A stretch of DNA of 49,663 bases from an uncultured Granulosicoccus sp. (GCA_937991945.1 CALKLO010000020.1:1-49663), one strand, 5' to 3'. Shown: positions 16,583 to 27,642, counted from the stretch's first letter. Translations and numbers: made by a program. The notes: generated by a model from the sequence alone, not told the origin.

Positions 16583-17865
16583 CCCGCGAGTTCACCGAAC
16601 TCCCCCCGCTCTCTCTCTACGTACACATCCCTTGGTGTGTGCGTAAATGCCCTTATTGCGATTTCAATTCACACGAAGCCAAAGGTGAGATTCCGGAACA
16701 GGCGTACGTAGATGCTTTGCTTGCGGACCTTGCTGAAGAGATGCCTCATGTTTGGGGCCGAACTCTGCATTCGGTCTTTATTGGTGGCGGCACTCCCAGC
16801 CTATTCAGTGCAAAAGCTATTGATCAACTCATGAGCGGGATCCGTGCGCTCACAGGTTTGGCGCCTAACGCAGAAGTGACGCTAGAAGCCAACCCTGGAA
16901 CATTCGAGCAAGCTCGATTTGCTGAATACCGCAAGTCAGGTATTAACCGTTTGTCTATTGGTATACAGAGCTTCAATGCAGATGCACTAAAAAAATTAGG
17001 CCGAGTTCATTCAGCGGATGAGGCGTTGAGAGCCGTTGATATCGCCCGCAAAGCAGGTTTTGACGAAATTAATCTGGACATCATGTTTGGCCTACCCGAT
17101 CAAACAATGGACGGCGCTTTACGCGATATCAAGCAAGCATTGGCATTAGACACGACCCATTTGTCTTGTTACGAGCTCACATTAGAGCCCAACACGCTAT
17201 TTGCGCGTTTCCCGCCCGCCAGACCCGATGATGACCTCAGAGCTGATATGCAAAACGCCATAGTGGATGCCTTGGCCGGCAACCATTTTGAGCGTTACGA
17301 AATCTCAGCGTATGCAAAAACAGATGCCGATAGACAGAGCGCTGGAAAAACGTCTTCGCACCGATCAGAACACAATGTCAATTATTGGCAATTTGGTGAT
17401 TACCTAGGAATCGGCGCTGGGGCCCACGGGAAAATCAGCGCCGCTAACACTGGCGAAATAGTACGACGCTGGAAACATAAGCACCCCGCTCGATATATGG
17501 CAGCGACTTCCCAAGAGTCACGCATTGGAGGCCAAACGGCTATTCCGATGAAGGATACGGGGCTGGAGTTTATGATGAACGCTCTTCGACTGATCGAAGG
17601 CTTCCCCATACCGCTATATCAGCTGCACACTGGTGTTTCACTGATGCCATGGCAAAACGATATCGAAAAAGCCATCAATAAAGGACTACTAGAGCAATCC
17701 GGGTTAAACCTAAGGGCCACCCCAACGGGTATTAACTGGCTAAACAGCCTGTTAGAGATTTTTTTAGATGAGCCTGAAACTAACAACACAACCCATGGAA
17801 AGTCTGCACCTTCTGGAGCCCTAAAACGCTACCCGATCATCCCGCTGACCATCAGCAAGCAGTGA
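16579..17865 (+). CDS. hemW: radical SAM heme chaperone HemW
   Basis: This 428-residue radical SAM protein is related to coproporphyrinogen oxidase HemN but is now known as a heme-delivery protein. The [4Fe-4S] motif is CVRKCPYCDF (CxxxCxxC) at about residues 21-30, and FIGGGTPSL follows. The HemW C-terminal domain ends the protein. It lacks the extra N-terminal Cys region of true HemN. It is slightly longer than E. coli HemW (378) because of an insertion near 245-260 and a polar tail. It overlaps rdgB by 4 bases. Confidence 0.9.
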   Translation: MTREFTELPPLSLYVHIPWCVRKCPYCDFNSHEAKGEIPEQAYVDALLADLAEEMPHVWGRTLHSVFIGGGTPSLFSAKAIDQLMSGIRALTGLAPNAEVTLEANPGTFEQARFAEYRKSGINRLSIGIQSFNADALKKLGRVHSADEALRAVDIARKAGFDEINLDIMFGLPDQTMDGALRDIKQALALDTTHLSCYELTLEPNTLFARFPPARPDDDLRADMQNAIVDALAGNHFERYEISAYAKTDADRQSAGKTSSHRSEHNVNYWQFGDYLGIGAGAHGKISAANTGEIVRRWKHKHPARYMAATSQESRIGGQTAIPMKDTGLEFMMNALRLIEGFPIPLYQLHTGVSLMPWQNDIEKAINKGLLEQSGLNLRATPTGINWLNSLLEIFLDEPETNNTTHGKSAPSGALKRYPIIPLTISKQ

Positions 17866-17876
17866 TCAAATCTTAA

Positions 17877-18524
17877 TTATTTTGCCTGAAGCATTTTAAG
17901 CAACTGATTGGGATTGAGCCCTGCTGAGCCATCTTTGGATTGCGTTGATAGCACTTGGCCGACGACTCCTGGCAAATCACCTCCGAACTGATCCGCCAAT
18001 TCCTGTAATGCAGGATCAGAATACCCTTGATCTTGCGTACCTGAGTCGCTAGCCCGCTCATCTCTGCGAGGCCTAGCATCTGTAGCCACAGCTTCAGCAG
18101 TGCCTTCAGACTCCTTGTGCTTGGCTATTACGGGTTTAGCAATTTTTATCGGGGCCAGCACATTTTGGTCAGGATTCACACTCATTTTTCGAGTTTGAAC
18201 CCCTTCTGGCGCTTCAGTGCTGTAGTGAGTTACACCCTCCGCATCCTTCCACGTGAATACCTGTGTCATACCACCCGCGGAGGAATCTAGCCCTTGAAGA
18301 CCCCCACTAGCCGCATTACCTACCTTTTCAGCCGCCTGAGATGCATCACTTTTCACACCCGCAACCAGCTTACCAGCCTGCGCCATAAAGCCTGAGCCAG
18401 CGCTCTTCCACATGGCGGCTGGGTCCCCGCCTTTTAAATACAGACCATAGGTAAACAGCCCAGCAATCAAAATTAGCGGAATTGAAGCCTTAAATAGTAG
18501 TTTTGCTAATAATTTGAATAACAT
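17877..18524 (-). CDS. membrane-anchored DUF4124-like protein
   Basis: This 215-residue protein has a hydrophobic segment at about residues 10-28. A linker follows, then the short motif TQVFTWKDAEGVTHYSTEAP (about 85-104), typical of DUF4124, a small beta domain found in many proteobacterial periplasmic proteins. The remainder is low-complexity and charged, and ends in a helical SKDGSAGLNPNQLLKMLQAK. I chose the ATG at 18524 over an upstream TTG. It ends 11 bp from the converging hemW. Function is unknown. Confidence 0.72.
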   Translation of the reverse strand: MLFKLLAKLLFKASIPLILIAGLFTYGLYLKGGDPAAMWKSAGSGFMAQAGKLVAGVKSDASQAAEKVGNAASGGLQGLDSSAGGMTQVFTWKDAEGVTHYSTEAPEGVQTRKMSVNPDQNVLAPIKIAKPVIAKHKESEGTAEAVATDARPRRDERASDSGTQDQGYSDPALQELADQFGGDLPGVVGQVLSTQSKDGSAGLNPNQLLKMLQAK

Positions 18525-18635
18525 AGGTGAATCCAAAAGTACTTTAGAGGAAGTTTTCGGCAGATATTTGGCGCGTAATCCTGCTTCGCGCTCTCAATTT
18601 ATCGGCGCAGCGCACAAAGTACTTAATCCCGGCAC

Positions 18636-18664
18636 TTGCAATTTGTTCCTCACAGCACTAGTAT
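18636..18664 (+). promoter_or_regulatory. sigma-70 promoter of rpmE
   Basis: The -35 TTGCAA (18636-18641), a 17-bp spacer and the -10 TAGTAT (18659-18664) lie 33 bp ahead of the rpmE start. GGGAGG at 18687-18692 is a good ribosome binding site. Confidence 0.75.
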
Positions 18665-18697
18665 CCTGTTCCAATTTTTTATAACCGGGAGGTTGCT

Positions 18698-18901
18698 ATG
18701 AAACCGGAAATTCATCCCGAATACAAACAAATCACAGTCACTTGCAGTTGCGGAAACACGTTTGAAACGGGTTCCACATCAGGTCGTGACCTGAGTATCG
18801 AAGTGTGTTCAGCTTGCCACCCTTTTTACACGGGCAAGCAAAAGGTTATGGATACCGCAGGGCAGGTGGACAAATTCCGTCGTCGTTACGGCGCGAAGTA
18901 A
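18698..18901 (+). CDS. rpmE: 50S ribosomal protein L31 (zinc-binding type)
   Basis: This 67-residue protein is ribosomal protein L31, which bridges the large and small subunits. Cys16, Cys18, Cys37 and Cys40 (CSC and CSAC motifs) form the zinc site of the C+ type. HPFYTGKQ is diagnostic. It has its own sigma-70-like promoter and strong ribosome binding site, and is followed by an intrinsic terminator. Zinc-dependent replacement by a C- paralogue (ykgM-like) is known elsewhere; no such gene is in this window. Confidence 0.97.
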   Translation: MKPEIHPEYKQITVTCSCGNTFETGSTSGRDLSIEVCSACHPFYTGKQKVMDTAGQVDKFRRRYGAK

Positions 18902-18946
18902 GTCCATTCGTCAGGCCGTCTTTTCGGCCACGCGAGTACAGGGTCG

Positions 18947-19762
18947 GTGAAAATCGACCTACGATCTGAAAAAAGGCACCCAACGCGGTGCCTTTTTTTC
19001 GTGGTGGCGTGCCTATACGTGCTACCGAGCACCTCAATTGCAGCACCCAGCAGCAATTCGAACTACTGCCTGCAAGACCAGCCAACTGAAACAGCTCAAA
19101 TTGAGCGTGTTAGCGATGGGGACACCGTCGTTCTAACGGACAAGCGCCGAGTACGCCTGATCGGGTTAAACACCCTAGAACTCAACTCAGCGGCCGAAAA
19201 TGACAAGCTGTGGGCACAACGAGCGAAAGCCCGACTCGAAGAGCTGATAAGTGATGGCAAGGTCACGCTGAAGATGGGCAACGATGAATTCGATCGTTAC
19301 GGTAGAACCCTTGCGCACATCGTCCTACCCGACAACACACTGGCAGCCGAAACACTGATAAGCGAAGGCCTGGCATTCGCTGTGACCGTCGGTGCAAATA
19401 ACCAATGCACCTTCTCATTACACGAATCAGAACAGCGCGCCCGTAACGCCAACTTGGGCGTATGGAAGTCGCCTGGCGAATGGCTGAGCGACGAGACGAC
19501 GATGAGCCCAGCTGATCGAGGCTTTAAATTAATACGTTCATCGGTTGAAAATATCACTAAAAATGGGAGAGTCACTGTGCTCACCCTACGAAATGGCTTA
19601 AACGTAAAACTAGACAGGCATTGGGGCAAGAGCGACACGTCAACCGTCACTAGCGAGCTACTGGGTCAACAAATTGAACTCAGAGGCTGGATCGGGACAA
19701 ACGCGGGCCAAACCACTGTGACGCTAAGCCATCCTGCCAACCTTCAAAAAATCACACACTGA
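18947..19762 (+). CDS. secreted thermonuclease-like protein (SNase fold)
   Basis: This frame of 271 residues has a signal peptide of about 33 residues and a staphylococcal-nuclease-like domain (about 50-170). The domain includes RVSDGDTVVLTDKRRVRLIG, NTLELN for the metal/Glu loop, and FDRYGRTLAHI with the second catalytic Arg. A further beta-rich domain (about 185-268) resembles an OB-like extension. The GTG at 18947 is the only start that gives a basic n-region, yet the rpmE terminator hairpin lies inside its codons 10-18. A GTG pair near 19001 is the alternative but would remove the basic residues. The exonuclease gene follows after 2 bp. Confidence 0.8.
   Translation: MKIDLRSEKRHPTRCLFFVVACLYVLPSTSIAAPSSNSNYCLQDQPTETAQIERVSDGDTVVLTDKRRVRLIGLNTLELNSAAENDKLWAQRAKARLEELISDGKVTLKMGNDEFDRYGRTLAHIVLPDNTLAAETLISEGLAFAVTVGANNQCTFSLHESEQRARNANLGVWKSPGEWLSDETTMSPADRGFKLIRSSVENITKNGRVTVLTLRNGLNVKLDRHWGKSDTSTVTSELLGQQIELRGWIGTNAGQTTVTLSHPANLQKITH
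18969..18999 (+). terminator. Rho-independent terminator of rpmE
   Basis: GGCACC (18975-18980), a 6-base loop and GGTGCC (18987-18992) are followed by seven T and preceded by six A. It is a textbook intrinsic terminator and could work on both strands. It lies within the open frame of the next gene. Confidence 0.88.
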
Positions 19763-19764
19763 TC

Positions 19765-20649
19765 ATGCTTTTCTTGATCGACTCCAGCATTTATATTTTC
19801 AGAGCATGGCAAACGCTGCCTGCAGAGACTCGGAATCGTTTCGACGAACCCGACAACGCTGTGCAAGGCTTTGCCGAAACTCTGTGCCACATTATTGAAA
19901 CGCATCGCCCAGAGGCAATGGTATGCGCCTTCGATGAATGCTACCGGCAAGGTGCGCGCAACAAGATCTACCCGCAATACAAAGCCGGACGCCCCCCTGC
20001 CCCCGAAGACCTCGCGCCACAATTTGCCCGATGCAAAAAAGTTGCCGGCATATTAGGTCTGACCACACTAGGTAGCGACAAAGTCGAAGCGGATGACATC
20101 ATTGGGCATTTTGCGATTCGAGCTCAGCAAGAAAACTGGCCCGTAACCATTGTCAGCGGCGACAAAGACCTCGCTCAATTCGTCTCGGAAAAAGATCTTT
20201 ACTGGGACTTGGGCAGGCGATCTATTTCGGATTACAACGAAGTGCATAAACGCTTCAAAGTACGTCCAGAGCAAATCGCTGACTGGCTAGCACTAAGCGG
20301 CGACAAGAGTGACAACATTCCAGGTGTACCTGGAGTGGGCCCCACGACCTCAGCTCGATTGCTCAATAAATGGGGTGACATTGATACGCTACTGGCCAAC
20401 CTTGGCGAAGTCGCAATGATGAAATTCAGAGGCGCACCAAGAGTGAGTCGACTGTTGTATGAAAACAAAGAGGCTATTGCGCTAGCCAGATCTCTTACAG
20501 GGTTAATAGACGATGACAGACTTCCTAGTGATCTCAGCGTTTGCACTCGTAAAAATCCAGACAGTCAAACTATGATCGAAGAACTGCACGCAATGGGCTT
20601 CGAGCATTCACTAGCGACACGAATTGCAAAACGCACAAGCGCTTCATGA
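19765..20649 (+). CDS. 5'-3' exonuclease / flap endonuclease-like protein
   Basis: This 294-residue protein resembles the N-terminal 5' nuclease domain of DNA polymerase I, like ExoIX (Xni). Metal-binding acidic residues are in FLIDSS, CAFDE, EADDIIG, SGDKDLAQ and SGDKSDNIPG. The helix-hairpin-helix stretch GVPGVGPTTSARLL follows. The arch motif YPQYKAGRPP is also present, so it is probably active in removing 5' flaps or RNA primers. It lies 2 bp after the nuclease gene and overlaps rluE by 4 bases, suggesting coupling. Confidence 0.88.
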   Translation: MLFLIDSSIYIFRAWQTLPAETRNRFDEPDNAVQGFAETLCHIIETHRPEAMVCAFDECYRQGARNKIYPQYKAGRPPAPEDLAPQFARCKKVAGILGLTTLGSDKVEADDIIGHFAIRAQQENWPVTIVSGDKDLAQFVSEKDLYWDLGRRSISDYNEVHKRFKVRPEQIADWLALSGDKSDNIPGVPGVGPTTSARLLNKWGDIDTLLANLGEVAMMKFRGAPRVSRLLYENKEAIALARSLTGLIDDDRLPSDLSVCTRKNPDSQTMIEELHAMGFEHSLATRIAKRTSAS

Positions 20650-21227
20650 TTGAATTGAATAAAAACGAGAAGCAGTCGATATTGTTGTTTAACAAACCCT
20701 TCGGTGTGCTGTGCCAATTCACTGATGAACAAAATCGCGAAACCTTAGCCAACTATATTCAAGCACCTGGCTACTACGCTGCTGGAAGATTAGACAAAGA
20801 CAGTGAAGGCTTATTACTACTGACCAACGACGGTGTGTTGCAACAACGTATTAGTCACCCCCGCTTTAAACTACCCAAAACCTACCTTGTGCAAGTTGAT
20901 GGACAGATAAGCATCGATGCACTGATGCAATTACGCCGAGGTGTCCGTTTAAAAGACGGCCTTGCAAAAGCCGTAACTGCTATAGAAGTAGAAGAACCAG
21001 AAAATTTATGGCCACGTACGCCTCCTATTAGAACTCGTCAATCTATCCCAACAAGCTGGGTTGAAATAACGCTTAAAGAAGGCCGCAACCGCCAAGTCAG
21101 ACGCATGACGGCAGCCGTTAACTTTCCAACGTTAAGACTCATTAGAACCTCTATCGGAGGATGCAGCGTTTGGCCGGTACCACCCGGTGAAATGCTTTAT
21201 AAATCGTATGGCGAGTTATATAGCTGA
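20646..21227 (+). CDS. rluE: 23S rRNA pseudouridine synthase RluE
   Basis: This 193-residue RsuA/RluE-family enzyme converts U2457 of 23S rRNA (E. coli numbering) to pseudouridine. The catalytic Asp is in GRLDKDSEGLLLLTNDG (about 47-63). RluE-like signatures are IPTSWVEITLKEGRNRQVRR and FPTLRLIRTSIG. It lacks the S4 domain of RsuA, as expected for RluE. ATGA overlaps the preceding exonuclease gene. Confidence 0.92.
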   Translation: MIELNKNEKQSILLFNKPFGVLCQFTDEQNRETLANYIQAPGYYAAGRLDKDSEGLLLLTNDGVLQQRISHPRFKLPKTYLVQVDGQISIDALMQLRRGVRLKDGLAKAVTAIEVEEPENLWPRTPPIRTRQSIPTSWVEITLKEGRNRQVRRMTAAVNFPTLRLIRTSIGGCSVWPVPPGEMLYKSYGELYS

Positions 21228-21335
21228 CGCACTCACTATTTTATTGCCAATAAATACCCCATCAGTTTTCTAATACGTCACATACCCACCACGCAAACAC
21301 GGCATACCCTAGGATTTGCCTGATAGACTGGTGAG

Positions 21336-22985
21336 ATGAATGCTCTACTCACTCTGCTAAGTCGCACCCCAAATTACTGCATCATTGCACTAATTAGCGC
21401 TGTTTTTTTTGCCACTAATACGCATGCATTTAACGGTGACTTTACAAAAATTGCAGCACCAGCAGAGCTAGCATTTCACCCAAGTGAAGGCACGCTGGAG
21501 ATTCATACCAGTGACAATCATTGGACCCTAATACTAAAAGAGCATTCTGTTTTAGGTGGTAGTGCATCCATACAGCAAGCCTTGTTTGAGATTCCTTTTT
21601 TCTACCGGGGAAAAGTGCATGGCGCAGAGGATTCTTGGGTCAGACTCGACAGCGAATCAGACCTCACTAACTTCAGCGAAACCTCACTCAATACTGCAAG
21701 TCTGGAGGGTCATGTTTTTGTTAATGGCTCGCTATACGAACTAAACTTTAACCCCAGCTCAGGGTATTCAATAACATCCATAGCAAGCGATGACTCCAAT
21801 GCGCTGTTATTGAGCTCTCGCAACATATCTACCAACGCGAGCATATCGCCATTCGCCGAACGAGCCAGTGGACCAGAACTGCACAAGGCTATACGAATCG
21901 GAATTGTGGTTGATAGCCGATACAACGAACACCACAACGGACGTGGCTTAGCAGAAGCATTAAGTATCATCAATGGTGCGGACGGATTATTTCAAGACCA
22001 ACTCGGTTTGGCGATTATCGTTGAGCGATTTAAAGTACTCGACAACCCCGCGAGCGATCCACTGCGCGAATTCTCCGGCAACATGGAAGAGATACTTAGA
22101 TTTTTTCGACTGACCCGGATCGAAGACGAAGAGCTGTCAGCAGATTTAGCATTGGTTCATTTATTTACCGGCCATAGTGATTCAAGCCAATTGATTGGAT
22201 TAAGTTGGATTGGAACTGTATGCCAGCAAGATGGGCATGACGTAAGCGTATCTACGCCTTTTCCCTACAGCATGCTGCTAAGCAGCCATGAGATAGCACA
22301 TAACTTAGGTGCCGTTCATGACAACGACCAACAATGCCTTGTAGATGAATCAATAACCGGCAATGAAGTCATGTGGTCTGAGCTGTCACACAACACTCAA
22401 GCAAACTTCTCAAGTTGCAGCATTGAGACCATGAGCGCTTCACTCTCATCTTCATGCGTTGTCGACAACCAGGATTTATCCGTTAGCTTAGAATCTATAG
22501 CAACCGATTTTTTATTCGAACAGCAAGTACAGATTACCGCGACTAACTGGGACACATCACGAGTGGCAAGAGAGACATCGAGCGTTACACAATTCCCTGA
22601 CAACACCATTCTGATCTCTCCTAGCGCAGGGTGTGCCGCTTCTGGTTCGACTTTGACTTGCCAGCACGAAAACCTCAATGCGAATAGCTCGAGCACCGTA
22701 TCCGTTACCGCTCAATTTACTAACTCAGATCCAGCCGTTATTCAAAGTGAGCTGCTGCACCCTGTGTTCACGGACACTAACTCACTCGACAATAACGCTG
22801 CGGTTCAAGTTAACTTTAACGGCCAAGCGTTTAGCGCGAACGCATTTGCAGCTAATGACGACTCTGAAAACCAGGCAGTGATCACAGGTGGTAGTGCAGG
22901 AGCAGGCAGTCTTGGCCCGTTGAGCCTGTGGCTGCTGATGTTACTTAGCGCACCGTTAATAACATGTCGACGATACGCGGCTTAA
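21336..22985 (+). CDS. secreted adamalysin-like metalloprotease with GlyGly-CTERM-like tail
   Basis: This 549-residue exported protein has a signal peptide (about 1-31) and a propeptide-like region (about 32-185). A metzincin catalytic domain follows with the zinc motif HEIAHNLGAVHD (His318, Glu319, His322, His328). The later NEVMWSE and FSSCS resemble the Met-turn and C-terminal helix of reprolysin/ADAM-type M12B peptidases. A beta-rich domain (about 380-515) with SAGCAASGSTLTC resembles DUF11-type repeats. The end has a Gly/Ser-rich GGSAGAGSLG, a hydrophobic helix and CRRYAA, the pattern of GlyGly-CTERM signals processed by rhombosortase. GGTGAG precedes the ATG. Confidence 0.82.
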   Translation: MNALLTLLSRTPNYCIIALISAVFFATNTHAFNGDFTKIAAPAELAFHPSEGTLEIHTSDNHWTLILKEHSVLGGSASIQQALFEIPFFYRGKVHGAEDSWVRLDSESDLTNFSETSLNTASLEGHVFVNGSLYELNFNPSSGYSITSIASDDSNALLLSSRNISTNASISPFAERASGPELHKAIRIGIVVDSRYNEHHNGRGLAEALSIINGADGLFQDQLGLAIIVERFKVLDNPASDPLREFSGNMEEILRFFRLTRIEDEELSADLALVHLFTGHSDSSQLIGLSWIGTVCQQDGHDVSVSTPFPYSMLLSSHEIAHNLGAVHDNDQQCLVDESITGNEVMWSELSHNTQANFSSCSIETMSASLSSSCVVDNQDLSVSLESIATDFLFEQQVQITATNWDTSRVARETSSVTQFPDNTILISPSAGCAASGSTLTCQHENLNANSSSTVSVTAQFTNSDPAVIQSELLHPVFTDTNSLDNNAAVQVNFNGQAFSANAFAANDDSENQAVITGGSAGAGSLGPLSLWLLMLLSAPLITCRRYAA

Positions 22986-23001
22986 GCACTACGACGCTCT
23001 A

Positions 23002-24021
23002 CTAGCTAATTCTTTCTACTGAGTAGCGTGCTATCCGTGCCAGGGCGTCTCTATGATCAGACGCAGGCAAGGCATCCAAAGCTGCAACAGCTGCCTCAGC
23101 GCTCACGTTGGCTCTCTGCATCGATTTGGATATCGCATCTGTTTGCTTAATAATGTCGAGCACAGAATCTAATTTATCCAACCCGCCTTGGCGTATCGCC
23201 TCTGCGACCAATGCTGATTGCTCGTCGTTTCCATCACGCATCGCGTATATGAGTGGCAAGGTGGTTTTTCCCTCCCCCAGATCATCGCCGATATTTTTAC
23301 CCATAGTGTCACTGTCGCTCTGGTAATCCAGAACGTCGTCGGCTATCTGGAAAGCCGTACCCAGATGCATACCGTAGCTGGCTAAGGCCTCGCGCACCTG
23401 AGGCGATTGATTCGCTAACACAGCACCCAACTCTGTAGCTGCTTGAAACAGTCGCGCTGTTTTGGCTTCAATGACTTCGATGTACTGATCTTCGGTCACA
23501 CCCGGCTCATTGACGTTGAGCAGCTGCATCACCTCACCTTCAGCAATTCGATTCGTTGTTGTTGCCAATATGCTCATGACTTCGAGACTTTTCACATCCA
23601 CCATCATCTCGAAAGCCCGAGAGTACAAAAAGTCACCCACCAAAACTGCCGCCTCATTACCCCATACTGAATTTGCGGTATCTCTCCCGCGACGCAGGTC
23701 CGAGGCGTCTACAACATCGTCGTGTAGAAGGGTTGCCGTATGGATGAACTCAATAATGGCTGCAACCGTTACCGGGTTTTGAGCGTTCTCTGCTGATTTT
23801 TCACAATCCAGACCAGAGGCCGCAGCGGCCAGTAAGACCAACTGAGGACGGACACGCTTCCCACCACTGCCAATAATGTATGCCGACAACTGGTTAATTA
23901 GTACGACATCGGAGCTCAACCTCAACCGGATGAGTTCATCGACTTGCTCCATACCCTGAGAAACCAGCGAACGGCAATCTTCTATAGACAACGACATTAT
24001 TTGAGAAGCAGGAGAATTCAT
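23002..24021 (-). CDS. ispB: octaprenyl-diphosphate synthase
   Basis: This 339-residue trans-polyprenyl transferase extends farnesyl diphosphate with isopentenyl diphosphate to make the side chain of ubiquinone. The first Asp-rich motif is in LLHDDVVDASDLRRG and the second is QIADDVLDY. GGKRVRPQLV binds substrate. Its position divergent from rplU-rpmA-obgE is the standard gammaproteobacterial arrangement. Chain length (C40 or other) cannot be fixed from sequence. Confidence 0.94.
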   Translation of the reverse strand: MNSPASQIMSLSIEDCRSLVSQGMEQVDELIRLRLSSDVVLINQLSAYIIGSGGKRVRPQLVLLAAAASGLDCEKSAENAQNPVTVAAIIEFIHTATLLHDDVVDASDLRRGRDTANSVWGNEAAVLVGDFLYSRAFEMMVDVKSLEVMSILATTTNRIAEGEVMQLLNVNEPGVTEDQYIEVIEAKTARLFQAATELGAVLANQSPQVREALASYGMHLGTAFQIADDVLDYQSDSDTMGKNIGDDLGEGKTTLPLIYAMRDGNDEQSALVAEAIRQGGLDKLDSVLDIIKQTDAISKSMQRANVSAEAAVAALDALPASDHRDALARIARYSVERIS

Positions 24022-24080
24022 TAAACAGTCTTTTTTGGCCTAAGTACAATGCCTATCGAGGTTGGCGAGCGCCACCCAGG

Positions 24081-24109
24081 AAATAATAAAATTACGCCGT
24101 GGACAGCAA
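24081..24109 (-). promoter_or_regulatory. candidate ispB promoter
   Basis: Read on the minus strand, TTGCTG (24109-24104), a 17-bp spacer and TTATTT (24086-24081) lie about 60 bp ahead of the ispB ATG. The -10 match is only moderate. Confidence 0.35.
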
Positions 24110-24319
24110 GGATACCGCATTGACTAACAACAGCGGTTGGGCTTGTTACGACTTTGACAAGCTTCTGGAGTTCCCTTCCCGCTACTTCCACACTGTTCAG
24201 CATGCAGCTTCTGTCCGATGAAGGGTGAGCGGATAGCTAGATCTACTAAATTTAAGAGGCAAAAATCCAGTTGCAAAGCGAATTTGCCCGCAATTGCACA
24301 ATTTGTGCACAGCACTCGG

Positions 24320-24349
24320 TTGACGACACCAAACACTTGCTGGTAAGCT
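24320..24349 (+). promoter_or_regulatory. candidate rplU promoter
   Basis: TTGACG (24320-24325), an 18-bp spacer and TAAGCT (24344-24349) lie 84 bp ahead of rplU. The -35 is strong and the -10 moderate. Confidence 0.5.
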
Positions 24350-24361
24350 TGTGGGCTGTCC

Positions 24362-24377
24362 GCGGTTACGAAACCGC
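24362..24377 (+). promoter_or_regulatory. rplU leader hairpin
   Basis: GCGGTT and AACCGC form a 6-bp stem with a 4-base loop, just after the predicted transcription start. It could take part in autoregulation of the L21-L27 operon; this is inferred from position. Confidence 0.4.
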
Positions 24378-24432
24378 ACATCATGCGCAAGTGCTTAAAG
24401 AATATTAGGCCAAAGTTTTAGGACCACAAATC

Positions 24433-24747
24433 ATGTACGCGGTAGTCAAAACCGGTGGCAAGCAATATCGAGTCAGTCAAGGCGACCGTCTCAAAGTAGA
24501 AACTCTTCAGGCCGAAGAAGGCTCTGAAGTTAACCTCGACCAAGTTTTAATGGTCGGAAGCGGCGAATCTGTAACCGTTGGTGCTCCAATGGTAGCTAAC
24601 GCCTCTGTCAGCGCCAAAGTCGTGTCTCATGGCCGCGGCGTGAAAATACGCATTATCAAGTTCCGTCGCCGCAAGCACCACCGCAAGCAGGCCGGACATC
24701 GTCAAAACTACACGGAACTAGAAATCACCTCCATCAACGCGGGCTAA
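24433..24747 (+). CDS. rplU: 50S ribosomal protein L21
   Basis: This 104-residue protein matches L21 in full: [18 protein letters not shown] at the start, then the basic [20 protein letters not shown] and the end YTELEITSI. It binds 23S rRNA domain VI and L20. It begins the rplU-rpmA-obgE-proB run; rpmA follows after 74 bp. Confidence 0.98.
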   Translation: MYAVVKTGGKQYRVSQGDRLKVETLQAEEGSEVNLDQVLMVGSGESVTVGAPMVANASVSAKVVSHGRGVKIRIIKFRRRKHHRKQAGHRQNYTELEITSINAG

Positions 24748-24821
24748 TACAGCTCTCGCGACAATTGGTAGTTTGATTTTTAACTTCCCGTATTTATACA
24801 GCTGAAGAAAGGTAATCAGTC

Positions 24822-25091
24822 ATGGCACATAAAAAAGCAGGCGGTAGTACTCGCAACGGTCGCGATTCTGAGTCCAAACGACTTGGTGTGAAGCGATTTG
24901 GTGGTGAAAACGTTTTAGCTGGCAACATCATCGTTCGTCAGCGTGGCACTCGCTTCCACGCAGGTGTTAACACCGGCATTGGCAAGGATCACACGATCTT
25001 TGCTAAAACTAACGGCGTTGTATCATTTGCCGTCCGCGGAGCTAACAACCGCAAATTTATCGACATAGTCCCTGCAAGCACTGAAGGCTAA
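24822..25091 (+). CDS. rpmA: 50S ribosomal protein L27
   Basis: This 89-residue protein is L27. Its N-terminal tail [16 protein letters not shown] reaches the peptidyl-transferase centre. No Firmicutes-type cleavable N-terminal extension is present. GAAAGG lies upstream of the ATG. A 7-bp hairpin (GAAGGCT/AGCCTTC, 25083-25099) spans the stop codon, and a terminator follows. Confidence 0.98.
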   Translation: MAHKKAGGSTRNGRDSESKRLGVKRFGGENVLAGNIIVRQRGTRFHAGVNTGIGKDHTIFAKTNGVVSFAVRGANNRKFIDIVPASTEG

Positions 25092-25121
25092 CAGCCTTCG
25101 GCTTACACCGGTACGACAGCG

Positions 25122-25144
25122 AAACCCGCCTAGTGCGGGTTTTT
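25122..25144 (+). terminator. intrinsic terminator after rpmA
   Basis: AAACCCGC (25122-25129) pairs with GCGGGTTT (25135-25142), and the stem runs into a short T tract. It probably reduces read-through into obgE, setting ribosomal protein output above the GTPase. Confidence 0.75.
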
Positions 25145-25155
25145 CTTTGCCCTGA

Positions 25156-27451
<2,296 letters not shown>

Positions 27452-27584
27452 TGAATCGCTGCCTTCACTCAGATATCGAGACGGTAGATTGCCTACCTAG
27501 TGTTCTGAGGCATTGGCCAGAATTGTTCTCGCCAAAAGGTGACTTGCACTTCAACAAAGTGTGTCAGGTACTTATAACAACGTT

Positions 27585-27622
27585 AAAACACACTCCAGCC
27601 GCTAAAGATCTAGCAGCCGGAG
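27585..27622 (-). terminator. probable rpsT terminator
   Basis: On the minus strand, CTCCGGCTGC and GCGGCTGGAG form a 10-bp stem with two G-U pairs and a 10-base loop, followed by TGTGTTTT. The G-U pairs exist only in the minus-strand RNA; on the plus strand they would be A-C mismatches. This assigns the terminator to rpsT. Confidence 0.6.
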
Positions 27623-27642
27623 CGTTTTACGGCAAAGGGGTG

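Larger units (their letters stand above)
24022..24432. other. divergent ispB/rplU promoter region
   Basis: This 411-bp gap has several open frames of poor composition on the minus strand and no recognised protein. It contains candidate promoters for both genes and the rplU leader hairpin. The central 150 bp holds nothing I can name. Confidence 0.5.

Noticed and set aside
24124-24390. 88-codon minus-strand frame in the ispB/rplU gap
   Set aside because: It covers the candidate rplU promoter and leader hairpin, has odd composition and shows no family resemblance.
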